Positions 34,193-43,373 of a DNA stretch of 64,000 bases are shown here, one piece after another; within the stretch, counting starts at the first letter, position 1; each line of letters starts with the position of its first letter. The notes beneath the pieces are model-generated. The model did not search any database, was not told the DNA's origin, and saw only the letters and a list, made by a program, of their open reading frames with translations. The stretch comes from Christiangramia sediminis (GTDB taxonomy: Bacteria > Bacteroidota > Bacteroidia > Flavobacteriales > Flavobacteriaceae): positions 248,001-312,000 of the forward strand of contig NZ_JAJBZG010000002.1 in assembly GCF_020552705.1 (NCBI RefSeq), in the 5' to 3' direction. The translations under genes and the position numbers were made by a program.

Positions 34193-35233
34193 ATGAATAC
34201 CGAACTAAATAATACTCCACATAGAAGATATAACATTTTAACCGGTGAATGGATCCTGGTTTCGCCACACAGAACCAATCGACCCTGGCAGGGAAAAACC
34301 GAGAATAGTAAAGCTTTAAAAAAAGAAACTTACGATGCCACATGTTACCTATGTCCCGGAAACACACGCGCCAGCGGAGACACCAATCCCGACTACAGGG
34401 AGCCATATTCCTTCGTAAATGATTTTTCCTCCTTACTTCCTGATTCTCCGGAGATCGATTTTCAGGAGGGATTATTAAAAGCTGAAAGTGAGAAAGGGAT
34501 CTGTAAGGTTGTTTGTTTTTCACCCGATCATTCGCTAACCCTTCCTCTTATGGAAGTTGATGATATTACGCAGGTGATCAAAATTTGGAAAAATGAATAT
34601 CTGGAATTAGGTTCAGAAAAAGACATCAATTATGTGCAGATCTTTGAGAATAAAGGAGCGATCATGGGCTGTAGTAATCCACATCCACACGGGCAAATTT
34701 GGTCTCAGTCATCTGTACCTACTGAAGTGCTGAAAAAGTCAGCTAAATTCAGGGAATACTGGAATAAAAATAAGCATAGCCTTTTATCAGATTATTTAGA
34801 ACAGGAATTGGAAGCCGGTGAAAGGATCCTGGATGAAAATGAGCATTTTGTAAGTCTTATCCCCTATTGGGCAGTCTGGCCTTTCGAAGCGATGATCATC
34901 CCGAAAAGACATTTTCAGCATATTGGTCAGTTAAGTGAGGCCGAAGAGAAAGCATATGCTGAAATTATAAAGAAACTGACCATTAAATACGATAATTTAT
35001 TTGAAACTTCGTTTCCTTATTCCTCAGGGATTCATCAGGCTCCAACGAATGGAAAAGACTATCCTGAATGGCATTTTCATATGAGTTTTTACCCTCCTCT
35101 GCTACGTTCAGCAAGCGTTAAAAAATTTATGGTGGGTTACGAGATGTTTGCGGGACCTCAGCGGGATATCACTGCAGAAGAGGCAGCAAAAAGGCTGAAT
35201 GAACTTTCTTCAATTCACTATTTCAATAAATGA
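34193..35233 (+). CDS. galT: UDP-glucose--hexose-1-phosphate uridylyltransferase
   Basis: A 346-residue GalT. The zinc-site CYLCPGN (about 52-58), the active-site SNPHPHGQIW with the nucleophilic His pair (about 160-170) and the C-terminal PEWHFHMSFYPPLLRS are all present. It exchanges UMP between UDP-glucose and galactose 1-phosphate. No galE is found in the window, so the epimerase must lie elsewhere. It is translated 4 bases after galK and ends at a terminator shared with the opposing symporter. Confidence 0.97.
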   Translation: MNTELNNTPHRRYNILTGEWILVSPHRTNRPWQGKTENSKALKKETYDATCYLCPGNTRASGDTNPDYREPYSFVNDFSSLLPDSPEIDFQEGLLKAESEKGICKVVCFSPDHSLTLPLMEVDDITQVIKIWKNEYLELGSEKDINYVQIFENKGAIMGCSNPHPHGQIWSQSSVPTEVLKKSAKFREYWNKNKHSLLSDYLEQELEAGERILDENEHFVSLIPYWAVWPFEAMIIPKRHFQHIGQLSEAEEKAYAEIIKKLTIKYDNLFETSFPYSSGIHQAPTNGKDYPEWHFHMSFYPPLLRSASVKKFMVGYEMFAGPQRDITAEEAAKRLNELSSIHYFNK

Positions 35234-35237
35234 CATA

Positions 35238-35272
35238 AAAAAAGCCGGAAGATATGTCTCCCGGCTTTACTT
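35238..35272. terminator. Bidirectional terminator between galT and the symporter
   Basis: AAAGCCGG / CCGGCTTT stem extended inside by GA/TC pairs, with A and T runs on opposite sides. It stands between two converging genes. Confidence 0.8.
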
Positions 35273-35296
35273 TATTATTATATATAATTGGATTCT

Positions 35297-36946
35297 TTAT
35301 GCGAAATAAGCGTAAATACCCACTACTATAACTATTATTCCTATTCCTACAGGTTTTACAAATCTCCATGGTGTAATATCAACCTGCTTGGTATGCTCCT
35401 GTAAATAAGGAGTTTTCCTTGGCCAGATCTTACCGATTACAAGCATGATCGCGACATTCAAAGCAAATAATATAGCCATAACATCTAGAAAATGAGGATA
35501 GGCGCTTGCCTCTATAGCCGCTAACTCAGCAACTCCCGTTACTCCATTTAGCTCAGCATCTGCCACAGCTTCTGCCTGAAAATATGGTTGAAGGAAAAAC
35601 TGGCTGATAATGTATAATACCGATCCTGACAAAAGTCCGATTTTGGCAGCAATAGCCGGAACATATTTTGTTAGATATCCAACTACTATAATGGTAAGAA
35701 TTGGAATACTATAAATACCATTAACTTCCTGTAAATAGGCAAATAAACTACCGGCATTTGCAATAAAAGGAGCAATAAACATCGCTGCTATCGCTAAAAA
35801 GGTTCCGAAGATTTTCCCGTATTTAACTACCGTTTTTTCATTAGCGTCTTTATTGATATGCTGCTTGTAGATATCGATCCCGAATAGGGTCACCGAACTG
35901 TTAAGGACACTATTAAAAGAACTCAAAATAGCCCCGAAAATAACCGCTGCGAAGAATCCTATCAGGTAGCTTGGCAATACTCTATTCACAAGTAATGGAT
36001 AAGCTTCATCTGCATTCTCCAGGTCTGCACCAAAAATATGGAATGCGATGATACCCGGAAGAACTACGATAAGCGGTCCTAATATTTTTATGAAAGAAGC
36101 CAGCATTAATCCCTTCTGACCTTCTTTTAAATTCTTTGCGGCTAGTGCTCGTTGTATAATTTGCTGGTTTGTTCCCCAATAAAATAATTGTACCAGCATC
36201 ATCCCTGTAAATAAAGTATGAAAAGGAACCGGACTGGTTTCATCACCCATAGACTGGAACTTCTCCGGATTTGTTTCCATCAAGGTAGTTATCCCTCCAA
36301 AAAAATCACCATCTCCAATAATTATCAAACCGAAAATAGGAACCAGGATACCTCCAATTAAAAGACCAATTGCGTTAATACTATCCGAAACTGCTACTGC
36401 TTTAAGTCCGCCAAATACAGCATATATAGAACCTACAATTCCAATTCCCCAAACACAGATCTTGATCGCAGCATCATCTGAAACATTCAGCAAGGCTGGA
36501 ACATCGAACATCCCGCTTATAGCAACAGAACCGGAATAAAGGATAATTGGTAAAAGCACCACGACATACCCTGTTAAGAACAAAGCAGAGGTTAATGTTT
36601 TAGTAGTAACATCGTAACGTTCGGCTAAAAACTGAGGCACTGTGGTAAGGCCTCCTTTAAGATATCTTGGTAACAGGAAAATTGCGGTCACCACAATGGC
36701 TATAGCGGCTAAAGTTTCCCAGGCCATTACAGAAAGGCCATTTGCATATGAACTTCCATTCAAACCAACAATCTGTTCGGTAGATAGATTGGTAAGTAAT
36801 AAAGAACCGGCAATTACTCCGGCAGTAAGACTTCTACCTCCTAAAAAATAACCGTCGCTGGTAGATTCATCAGTTTTCCTGGTTGCAAAATAGGCAATTA
36901 CAGCAACCAGGGCTGTAAACCCAACAAACGATAGAATTCCAATCAT
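35297..36946 (-). CDS. Sodium/solute symporter (SSS family), probable galactose transporter
   Basis: A 549-residue SSS-family (SglT-like) symporter with about 14 helices. Typical segments are GGRSLTAGVIAGSLLLTNLSTEQIVGLNGSSYA near the start, VFGGLKAVAVSD in the fifth helix region and FGAILSSFNSVLNSSVTLFGIDIYKQ. It lies 36 bases after galM and faces galT, so galactose or a galactoside is the likely substrate. It closes an apparent four-gene unit whose first two genes encode secreted hydrolases. Confidence 0.88.
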   Translation of the reverse strand: MIGILSFVGFTALVAVIAYFATRKTDESTSDGYFLGGRSLTAGVIAGSLLLTNLSTEQIVGLNGSSYANGLSVMAWETLAAIAIVVTAIFLLPRYLKGGLTTVPQFLAERYDVTTKTLTSALFLTGYVVVLLPIILYSGSVAISGMFDVPALLNVSDDAAIKICVWGIGIVGSIYAVFGGLKAVAVSDSINAIGLLIGGILVPIFGLIIIGDGDFFGGITTLMETNPEKFQSMGDETSPVPFHTLFTGMMLVQLFYWGTNQQIIQRALAAKNLKEGQKGLMLASFIKILGPLIVVLPGIIAFHIFGADLENADEAYPLLVNRVLPSYLIGFFAAVIFGAILSSFNSVLNSSVTLFGIDIYKQHINKDANEKTVVKYGKIFGTFLAIAAMFIAPFIANAGSLFAYLQEVNGIYSIPILTIIVVGYLTKYVPAIAAKIGLLSGSVLYIISQFFLQPYFQAEAVADAELNGVTGVAELAAIEASAYPHFLDVMAILFALNVAIMLVIGKIWPRKTPYLQEHTKQVDITPWRFVKPVGIGIIVIVVGIYAYFA

Positions 36947-36982
36947 AATGTTATCTTAAATTTCCGGTTAAATATAGAATTA

Positions 36983-37981
36983 TTATTTTACAGAAAAAGC
37001 AAAAGTGATATTGTTTTCGTACAATTCTCCGGGCTTTAATAAGCTTGAGGGAAAATTTCTAAAATTTGGAGCATCAGGGTAATTCTGAGCTTCCAAAGCC
37101 ACGGCCGGAAATTTCCTATCCATTTCACTTAAATATGTCCAGGTATCTGGTAACGTTTCCGGAGAATAAACAACCAGAACTGACTGATTGCTACTCAACT
37201 TCATCTTTACTCCGCTTAATGATGAAAAAAGCTGCGCTTGCACCTCATTCTCCATAACATCCAGCACGAAAACATCATCAAGCTCCCTGTTCCCAAGTAA
37301 TGTATTTTCCCTATAGTCTTTAGGACTTTTTTTTAACTTGGTAAGATTTCCCGTGGGAAGGTTCTTTTCATCCAATTCCAGTATTTTAGACGCATTTACC
37401 TGCATAAAGTGATCACTCACACTTCCTCCACCATTCAAATTAAAATAGGAATGATTGGTTAGGTTAACGATCGTGTCTTTATCTGTTTTTGCAGTGTAGA
37501 AAACTTTTATTTCATCAGTTTCAGTAAGAGTATATTTCGCTTTCACCTGAAGCCTGCCAGGATAACCCTCTTCCATATGTTCACTTGTATGTGAAAGTGT
37601 TACTGAAGGATTTTCTCCTTCTTTCACCTTGTCTACTTCCCATAATTTATATTGAAATCCAAATTCACCTCCGTGTAAATGCACTCTTTCCTCTTGTTGG
37701 TATAGTGCATATTCATCGTCCTCAATTTTGAATTTGCCGTTAGCGATCCTGCCTGCAAATCTACCTATAGTTGCACCGAAGCACTTATTCTCCTCACGAT
37801 AAGTCTGAGTTAAATAATCTTCAGCTTGCATTGGTCCCACAATTAGATTAATGAATTCCTCATTTTTATTGTACATCTTAAAACTGAAGATAGTAGCACC
37901 ATAATTAAGTATCTGTAACCGACTTTTATTCGAATTAACAAGGTCTATGACCTTTAGATCAGATTTTTGGATGTCGCTCAA
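36983..37981 (-). CDS. galM: Galactose mutarotase (aldose 1-epimerase)
   Basis: A 332-residue aldose 1-epimerase. Key motifs are FGATIGRFAGRIANG (about 67-81), the HLHGGEFGFQYKLWEV with a catalytic His (about 98-112), the TNHSYFNLNGGG segment (second catalytic His) and the C-terminal VALEAQNYPDAPN with the catalytic Glu. It interconverts the galactose anomers for galactokinase. No signal peptide. The gene starts 6 bases after the DUF885 gene. Confidence 0.94.
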   Translation of the reverse strand: MSDIQKSDLKVIDLVNSNKSRLQILNYGATIFSFKMYNKNEEFINLIVGPMQAEDYLTQTYREENKCFGATIGRFAGRIANGKFKIEDDEYALYQQEERVHLHGGEFGFQYKLWEVDKVKEGENPSVTLSHTSEHMEEGYPGRLQVKAKYTLTETDEIKVFYTAKTDKDTIVNLTNHSYFNLNGGGSVSDHFMQVNASKILELDEKNLPTGNLTKLKKSPKDYRENTLLGNRELDDVFVLDVMENEVQAQLFSSLSGVKMKLSSNQSVLVVYSPETLPDTWTYLSEMDRKFPAVALEAQNYPDAPNFRNFPSSLLKPGELYENNITFAFSVK

Positions 37982-37987
37982 ATTTAT

Positions 37988-39808
37988 TTATTTTTTTGAT
38001 TTGACCCAGGAGTCTACTCTGGATTCTAAAACCGTAAGTGGTAAAGCTCCATCTGTAAGTACTACATCATGGAATTCTTTAATATCAAAATTATCTCCTA
38101 ATTGTTCCTTAGTCTTTTCTCTAAGATCCAGGATCTTGTTCATCCCAATTTTATAAGCTGTTGCCTGTCCCGGCATTACAATATGTCTTTCCACCATTTT
38201 TACGCAGGCACTTTCAGCTGCAGGAGTATTTTCTTTATAATAATCTATTCCCTCCTGTCTGGTCCATTTCTTTGCATGTATTCCTGTGTCAACAACAAGT
38301 CGGCAGGATCTCCATAACTCCATGGCAAGTCTTCCAAAGTCTGAATACGGATCTTCATAAAATCCTATCTCTTTAGGAATATACTCGCTGTATAATCCCC
38401 AACCTTCCACATAGGCGGTATAAAAACTGAATTTTCTAAACTCGGGGATGCTATCCAGTTCCTGAGCGATGGCTATCTGCATATGGTGTCCAGGAATTCC
38501 TTCATGGTATGCCAGTGCTTCCATTTCATATTTAGGCATGGCGGCCATATCATATAAATTGGCGTAATAAGTACCAGGTCTTGAACCATCTATGGCAGGC
38601 TGCTGATAAAAGGCTTTTCCGGCACTTTTTTCACGGAAAGGCTCCACGGCTTTTACGACAATATCAGCTTCGGGCATGGTATTAAAAAGCTTAGGAAGCT
38701 CTGCGTTCATGGTATTGATGATATTCTTCGCTTCTGTTAAATAAGCGGCTTTTCCCTCTTCAGTATTTTCGTAATAGAATTGCTCATCGGTCTTCATAAA
38801 TTCGAAGAAATCATCTAACGAGCCTTCAAAACCAACTTCTTCCATGATCTTTTCCATTTCACCATGAATCCTGGCAACTTCGCTCAAACCGATCTCATGG
38901 ATCTCATCTGCCGTAAGATTTGTGGTGGTAACTCTTTGCAGGGCATTATTATAATATTCTTCTCCTTTAGGAAATTTCCAAACCCCGGCATCTTCTGTAG
39001 CTCTCTTTTGCTGATTTTCCAGAAAATCCACCAGGCTCTTATAAGCAGGCTGAACATGATCTACCAGGGCAGTTTCGGCTTCCCCAATAAGCCTGGTTTT
39101 TTGTTCTTTTGAAATTTCAAGCTTTTCGACCTTGGAGTTAAAGTCTTCCATTAAAGTACTTGCTTCCGCAGAATTCGTAAATGGTTTACCCTTTACGATA
39201 TTTCTGGAAGCGTCCAAAGTTCTGTCGAAAACAAATTTTGGCGGAATAACACCATTCTGTTCTCTTAACTTCAATTGCTCAATAATATTCGACATTACTT
39301 TTTCAAGCCCCACCAGCCTCGAAATATAAGCCCTGGCGTCTGAAATGGAATCAACACGGTGCATATTGATCAAAAAGGCAGGTAACTCAGCATGCAAACC
39401 ATGCATCTGCTCAATAGGGTAATCATAAAATCTAAAATCGTAATCGTCAATTTCATTTTTTACCTGTCTTCGGAAAAGCTCATAACTTAATTTGGTCTCC
39501 TCGTCTAAAGCTTCCGTATTTACTTTATCAAGATAGTCTAAACGGGTTTTTGCCTGCTCGAGGTCTTCCGCATATTTAAGGTTGGAAAAATCATCCCATT
39601 TGCCGTAATCGGTCTTCATTCCCATTCGGGTTTGCAACATAGGCGACTCATCGATCTCTTTTTGAAACTCTTTATCGAAGTAATTATTTAGCTCAGCTGA
39701 AGCTTTTTGCTTTTCTTCAGAAGAATAACTTCCTTCTTTTTTCTCCTCTCCACAGGAAATCATTATCGCCCCGAATAAGATCAATAAAATATTGTTTCTA
39801 AATTTCAT
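37988..39808 (-). CDS. DUF885 family lipoprotein (putative metal-dependent peptidase)
   Basis: A 606-residue lipoprotein (lipobox IMISC, Cys19). The alpha-helical DUF885 fold is shown by YHEGIPGHHMQIAIAQEL (around residues 435-452), an HExxPGHH-type zinc motif, followed by YTAYVEGWGLYSEYI. Proteins of this family are widely annotated as carboxypeptidase- or oligopeptidase-like, though few are characterised. It is separated by 4 bases from the CocE-like gene upstream and by 6 from galM downstream, giving a peptidase-sugar operon. Confidence 0.87.
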   Translation of the reverse strand: MKFRNNILLILFGAIMISCGEEKKEGSYSSEEKQKASAELNNYFDKEFQKEIDESPMLQTRMGMKTDYGKWDDFSNLKYAEDLEQAKTRLDYLDKVNTEALDEETKLSYELFRRQVKNEIDDYDFRFYDYPIEQMHGLHAELPAFLINMHRVDSISDARAYISRLVGLEKVMSNIIEQLKLREQNGVIPPKFVFDRTLDASRNIVKGKPFTNSAEASTLMEDFNSKVEKLEISKEQKTRLIGEAETALVDHVQPAYKSLVDFLENQQKRATEDAGVWKFPKGEEYYNNALQRVTTTNLTADEIHEIGLSEVARIHGEMEKIMEEVGFEGSLDDFFEFMKTDEQFYYENTEEGKAAYLTEAKNIINTMNAELPKLFNTMPEADIVVKAVEPFREKSAGKAFYQQPAIDGSRPGTYYANLYDMAAMPKYEMEALAYHEGIPGHHMQIAIAQELDSIPEFRKFSFYTAYVEGWGLYSEYIPKEIGFYEDPYSDFGRLAMELWRSCRLVVDTGIHAKKWTRQEGIDYYKENTPAAESACVKMVERHIVMPGQATAYKIGMNKILDLREKTKEQLGDNFDIKEFHDVVLTDGALPLTVLESRVDSWVKSKK

Positions 39809-39812
39809 AATT

Positions 39813-41666
39813 CTATTCTTCTAATACAGAAAATTTAATTGCTGAATCTCCATAAACGGTATGTGTCTGCTTCTGAAAATCTTCTTCTTCCGCTTCGAAA
39901 ATATTATCCACATAGGTTTGCGGATTTCTATCTATCAAAGGAAACCAGGTACTTTGAATTTGCACCTGAAGTTTATGGCCTTTTTTAAAAGTATGATTTA
40001 TTCCCTGTAATTTGATATTCACATCGGTCTTTTTATTAGCTTCAAAAGCCTGGGGATCTTCAAAACTATCTCTAAACCTTCCGCGCATCACCTCACTTCT
40101 CACCATCATATGATAATTGCTCATTTTAAGATGCGGCATGGTTTCTTCGTAATTCTTCGCATCTGGAGGATACACATCTATTACTTTCACTACCCAGTCT
40201 GCGGCAGTTCCGGTAGTAGCAACTTTCAGCATTGCCTCAAGTGGTCCGGAAATCTTCATGTCTTCTTCCAGAACTTCAGTTTCAAAGACCAGTACATCGG
40301 GTCTTCTGGCTGCAAAACGCTGATCCCCCGTCATATACTCACGCGGAGTAAATACCATTTTGATCTCATTGTTATAGGAAACCGGTTTTTCGGGATCACT
40401 TATAAATTCCTCCTTATTTTCGGTAGGTTCCTCAGTGAATTTCTGATCATCTCCCAGATACCAGGTTTTAGTATTAGTATTCTTCGGAGGCCATTCCGTA
40501 TAATCGTTCCATTTTCTAAGCCCGGTGTCGTAAATGTGAGCTTCAGCAAGCTTCAAGGCATCTTTGGTTTTCTTTTTCAGAAAATGATTAAAGAATTCGG
40601 TTTCATAATCTCTCTGAAAATGAGTAGAAATACTATCACCAAAATATACATTCCCTACAGCCTGTCTACCAGATTCTCTGGCCCAGTCCCCATGACTCCA
40701 GGGACCAAAAACAATAGAATTATAATTATCGCTGTTCTCTTCTATACTTTTGTAGATCGCGAAAGGCCCATAAAGATCTTCAGCATCAAATAATCCGCCA
40801 ACAATTAGCACTGCAGGCTTGATGTCTTTCATATGCTGAACAATTCCCCGCTTTTGCCAGAAATCATCATAATTAGGATGATCTTTCAATTGCTGCCAGA
40901 ACTCATTATCTTCCTTGTAATATTCATCAAGATTACTCAAAGGGCCATTATCCAAAAAGAACTGGTATTGATCTTCAGTTCCCAGTTTTGGAAAATCGTA
41001 CCAGGCAGAATCTGTTGGTTTATCGTGCTGATATCCAAAAACGGCGGTAGCTCTCCAGTAACTTAAAAGATAGGCTCCATTATGATGAAAATCGTCAAAA
41101 AAGAAATCACCAATACTAGCCTGCGGAGATGCTGCTTTTAGCGCGGGATGTCCGCTCAACAAAGAGTAAGTGGCATAGAATCCGGGGTACGAAATTCCCC
41201 AGGTGCCGACTCTCCCATTATTATTTTCAACATTATTGATCAACCACTCTATCGTGTCGTAAGTATCGCTGGCTTCATCTACCTCTTTTCCTTTTTTATT
41301 CGGAATATAAGCCCGCATATTATCATATTTTCCTTCACTCATCCATCTACCGCGAACATCCTGGTAAACAATGATATTCCCTTCTTTCATCATGATCTCA
41401 TTAGGGCCGATCTTTGAGCGAAACTGATCCACTCCATAAGGTCTGGAACTATAAGGAGTTCTTTGCATTAAGATGGGATATTCCTGCGAAGTATCTTTCG
41501 GAGAATAAATGGTAGTATGCAGTTTGGTGCCATCCCGCATCGGTATGTCTACTTCCATTTTATTATAATTTTTCTTAACATCAAATTCCGATTCAGTTTG
41601 GCCTAAAACCGGATTCATCACAAATAGAAAAAGTATTGCGAACAGGGGGTTTTTGAAGATTTTCAT
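39813..41666 (-). CDS. Secreted CocE/NonD-family hydrolase (X-Pro dipeptidyl-peptidase S15 type)
   Basis: A 617-residue secreted enzyme (signal peptide about 1-22, ending PVLGQ). The alpha/beta hydrolase part holds GTWGISYPGF with nucleophile Ser159, a FDAED acid segment (about 264) and PWSHGDWAR with the catalytic His (about 304). The C-terminal jelly-roll domain (about 390-610) is the S15 family's beta sandwich. Substrates in the family include acylated esters, cephalosporins and X-Pro dipeptides; here none can be chosen. First gene of the four-gene minus-strand unit. Confidence 0.88.
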   Translation of the reverse strand: MKIFKNPLFAILFLFVMNPVLGQTESEFDVKKNYNKMEVDIPMRDGTKLHTTIYSPKDTSQEYPILMQRTPYSSRPYGVDQFRSKIGPNEIMMKEGNIIVYQDVRGRWMSEGKYDNMRAYIPNKKGKEVDEASDTYDTIEWLINNVENNNGRVGTWGISYPGFYATYSLLSGHPALKAASPQASIGDFFFDDFHHNGAYLLSYWRATAVFGYQHDKPTDSAWYDFPKLGTEDQYQFFLDNGPLSNLDEYYKEDNEFWQQLKDHPNYDDFWQKRGIVQHMKDIKPAVLIVGGLFDAEDLYGPFAIYKSIEENSDNYNSIVFGPWSHGDWARESGRQAVGNVYFGDSISTHFQRDYETEFFNHFLKKKTKDALKLAEAHIYDTGLRKWNDYTEWPPKNTNTKTWYLGDDQKFTEEPTENKEEFISDPEKPVSYNNEIKMVFTPREYMTGDQRFAARRPDVLVFETEVLEEDMKISGPLEAMLKVATTGTAADWVVKVIDVYPPDAKNYEETMPHLKMSNYHMMVRSEVMRGRFRDSFEDPQAFEANKKTDVNIKLQGINHTFKKGHKLQVQIQSTWFPLIDRNPQTYVDNIFEAEEEDFQKQTHTVYGDSAIKFSVLEE

Positions 41667-41969
41667 TTTGGGATTTTATTTAAAGTTTCTAAAGATAGAA
41701 ATTAGCCCATTAAACCTAAAGGAAAATAGAGGTTAAAGCTCAATACTATAATTTATGCGTTAAATAAAGGCTCGGAATGCATTAAAAAGGTCAAAAATAT
41801 ATTCGTGCATTAGTGGCAATAGTAAAAATCAAACTAACTCAGCATTTATTTCAGGGCCTGGAACAGATGCTGAAAAGCAAGAAATTCTCTTTAGATTAAC
41901 ACTTAAACAGGATATTTCTCCTTCGCTATGCTTCGTCGAAATGACAACCACGCATTGTTCTTTAAATCT
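41667..41969. other. 303-base intergenic region between the CocE-type hydrolase and tilS
   Basis: It is AT-rich and contains a short copy of the dispersed repeat at 41913-41947. A near-match to a -7 box for the hydrolase (TATCTTTA on the minus strand, 41690-41697) lies about 24 bases upstream of its ATG. I see no gene in the rest. Confidence 0.5.
41913..41947. repeat. Partial copy of the dispersed hairpin repeat
   Basis: TATTTCTCCTTCGCTATGC followed by TTCGTCGAAATGACAA is the inverted form of one half of the repeat at 28389-28456 (GTCATTTCGACGAAGC when reversed). Only one arm is present. Confidence 0.6.
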
Positions 41970-43283
41970 CTACGTAATACAGATCTTCAGGATCTTAGAA
42001 TCAGATTTGTCAACGGCAAAACGATTATCGGCGCGATGATTAATGATCCAAACAATTTCTTTATCTGAACAAAGTATCCAGGTATGTTCTTTTTCCGGCA
42101 AAGAAAATTTCTCATCTTTAAAGAAATCACTCAGCTTTTTTTTGCCATTCATCCCGAAAGGATAGAAAAAATCACCTTTTTTCCATTTTCTTATCACTAG
42201 TGGAAATTTAAGTTTTCGCTCCGGTACATAAATGCAACTTTGAGAAGTTTGCCCTATTTTATCAACTTCACTCATATGAAATGATCCCATTCCCGGGATC
42301 ATCACCAGGTCTTCTTCCCTATCCAGGCGATATTCCTTGTTCCCGGTTTTTTCATTATGTTCCGTCAACAACAATTTCTTACGGTCTTTGATAAGACGAT
42401 GGGAATCTGAAAGTACCATTTTCCCCGTTTGTGCATGCATAAGATCATAAACATCATCCCACTCTGTAAAGCCAAATGATTTCAATAACTGATACAGGAT
42501 CTGTTTTTGATGAGGCACCTTTTTAAGAAAATCAATATCCAGCGAGTATCCATATTTATCTTTCTGAACAAGTTTTGGATAGAGCAGACTCATATAATCT
42601 TCTACCAGGTCCAGGCTTTCCTGAAGATGATCCTGAGTTTTTGAAAAACTATCCAGCAATTGCGGATTAATCTCTTCCATCACAGGGACTATCTGATGCC
42701 TGATCTTATTCCGCATATATTTATCTGAAGCATTACTGCTGTCTTCCCTCCATTTATAATTCTTCTTCCTGGCGAAATTTTCAATCTGACTTCGCGTAAA
42801 AGGAAGAAGTGGCCTCACGACCTCGTTTTTTTCTTTTTTGATTCCGGTTAAGCCTTCAGGTCCGGTTCCACGAATAAGATTGATAAGAAATGTTTCCAGA
42901 TTATCGTTGGCGTGATGCGCCGTAAGCGTATAATCGAACTGTACAGAACTACTAAGTTCAGAGAACCACTCATAACGCAGATCTCTCGCCGCCATTTGAA
43001 CGGAAATACCATGATTTTCCGCAAATTTCAAGGTATCGAAACTTTCCGTATAAACATCTACCTCCAGGGAGTCGGCCAGATCAACTACGAATTTCTCATC
43101 CCCGTCACTTTCTTCTCCCCTCAAATTGAAATTACAATGGGCAATGGCGAAATCCAGTTTCGCTGAATGGCACAAATGAGCCAGTACTACACTATCTACG
43201 CCCCCGCTAACTGCAAGCAACAACTTACTTCCGCATAAATAGGGATAGTCAGTTTTTACGAGATTCTTGAAGGTTTTTTCCAT
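41970..43283 (-). CDS. tilS: tRNA(Ile)-lysidine synthetase
   Basis: A 437-residue TilS. The PP-loop ATP pyrophosphatase motif SGGVDS is at residues 26-31, followed by HCNFNLRGEESDGDE and LTAHHANDNLETFLINLIRGTG, which are characteristic. The C-terminal part (from about 215) is the substrate-binding and TilS-C domains, ending GKKKLSDFFKDEK. It converts the wobble cytidine of the AUA-reading isoleucine tRNA to lysidine, an essential step. A -7 box lies 8 bases before the ATG, giving an almost leaderless message. Confidence 0.95.
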   Translation of the reverse strand: MEKTFKNLVKTDYPYLCGSKLLLAVSGGVDSVVLAHLCHSAKLDFAIAHCNFNLRGEESDGDEKFVVDLADSLEVDVYTESFDTLKFAENHGISVQMAARDLRYEWFSELSSSVQFDYTLTAHHANDNLETFLINLIRGTGPEGLTGIKKEKNEVVRPLLPFTRSQIENFARKKNYKWREDSSNASDKYMRNKIRHQIVPVMEEINPQLLDSFSKTQDHLQESLDLVEDYMSLLYPKLVQKDKYGYSLDIDFLKKVPHQKQILYQLLKSFGFTEWDDVYDLMHAQTGKMVLSDSHRLIKDRKKLLLTEHNEKTGNKEYRLDREEDLVMIPGMGSFHMSEVDKIGQTSQSCIYVPERKLKFPLVIRKWKKGDFFYPFGMNGKKKLSDFFKDEKFSLPEKEHTWILCSDKEIVWIINHRADNRFAVDKSDSKILKICIT

Positions 43284-43290
43284 TGTTTCC

Positions 43291-43298
43291 CAAATATA
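43291..43298 (-). promoter_or_regulatory. Flavobacterial -7 box of tilS
   Basis: The minus strand reads TAtaTTTG, an exact TAnnTTTG match that ends 7 bases upstream of the ATG. Confidence 0.6.
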
Positions 43299-43302
43299 CG
43301 AA

Positions 43303-43340
43303 GGCCCCTCCTAAATCCTCTCCACAGGGAGGGACTTTTT
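43303..43340. repeat. Short GC-richer inverted element between pabB and tilS
   Basis: CCCCTCCTAAATCCTCTCC followed by ACAGGGAGGGACTTTTTT forms a CCCTCC/GGAGGG hairpin with a following T run on the plus strand. Both neighbours are on the minus strand, so it is not a terminator for them; it resembles the short CCCTCC-type elements common in flavobacterial intergenic regions. Confidence 0.4.
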
Positions 43341-43373
43341 TATGCTTAGGAGAAAAGAGGAAAACTGAATTAT

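Noticed and set aside
41990-43200. Long open frames opposite tilS and other genes (for example 40110-40793 opposite the CocE-type hydrolase)
   Set aside because: They lie fully inside well-supported genes, have unusual composition and no recognisable domain; judged to be reading-frame shadows.
43303-43340. Terminator between pabB and tilS
   Set aside because: The T run is on the plus strand, but both flanking genes are on the minus strand; it fits a small repeat better.
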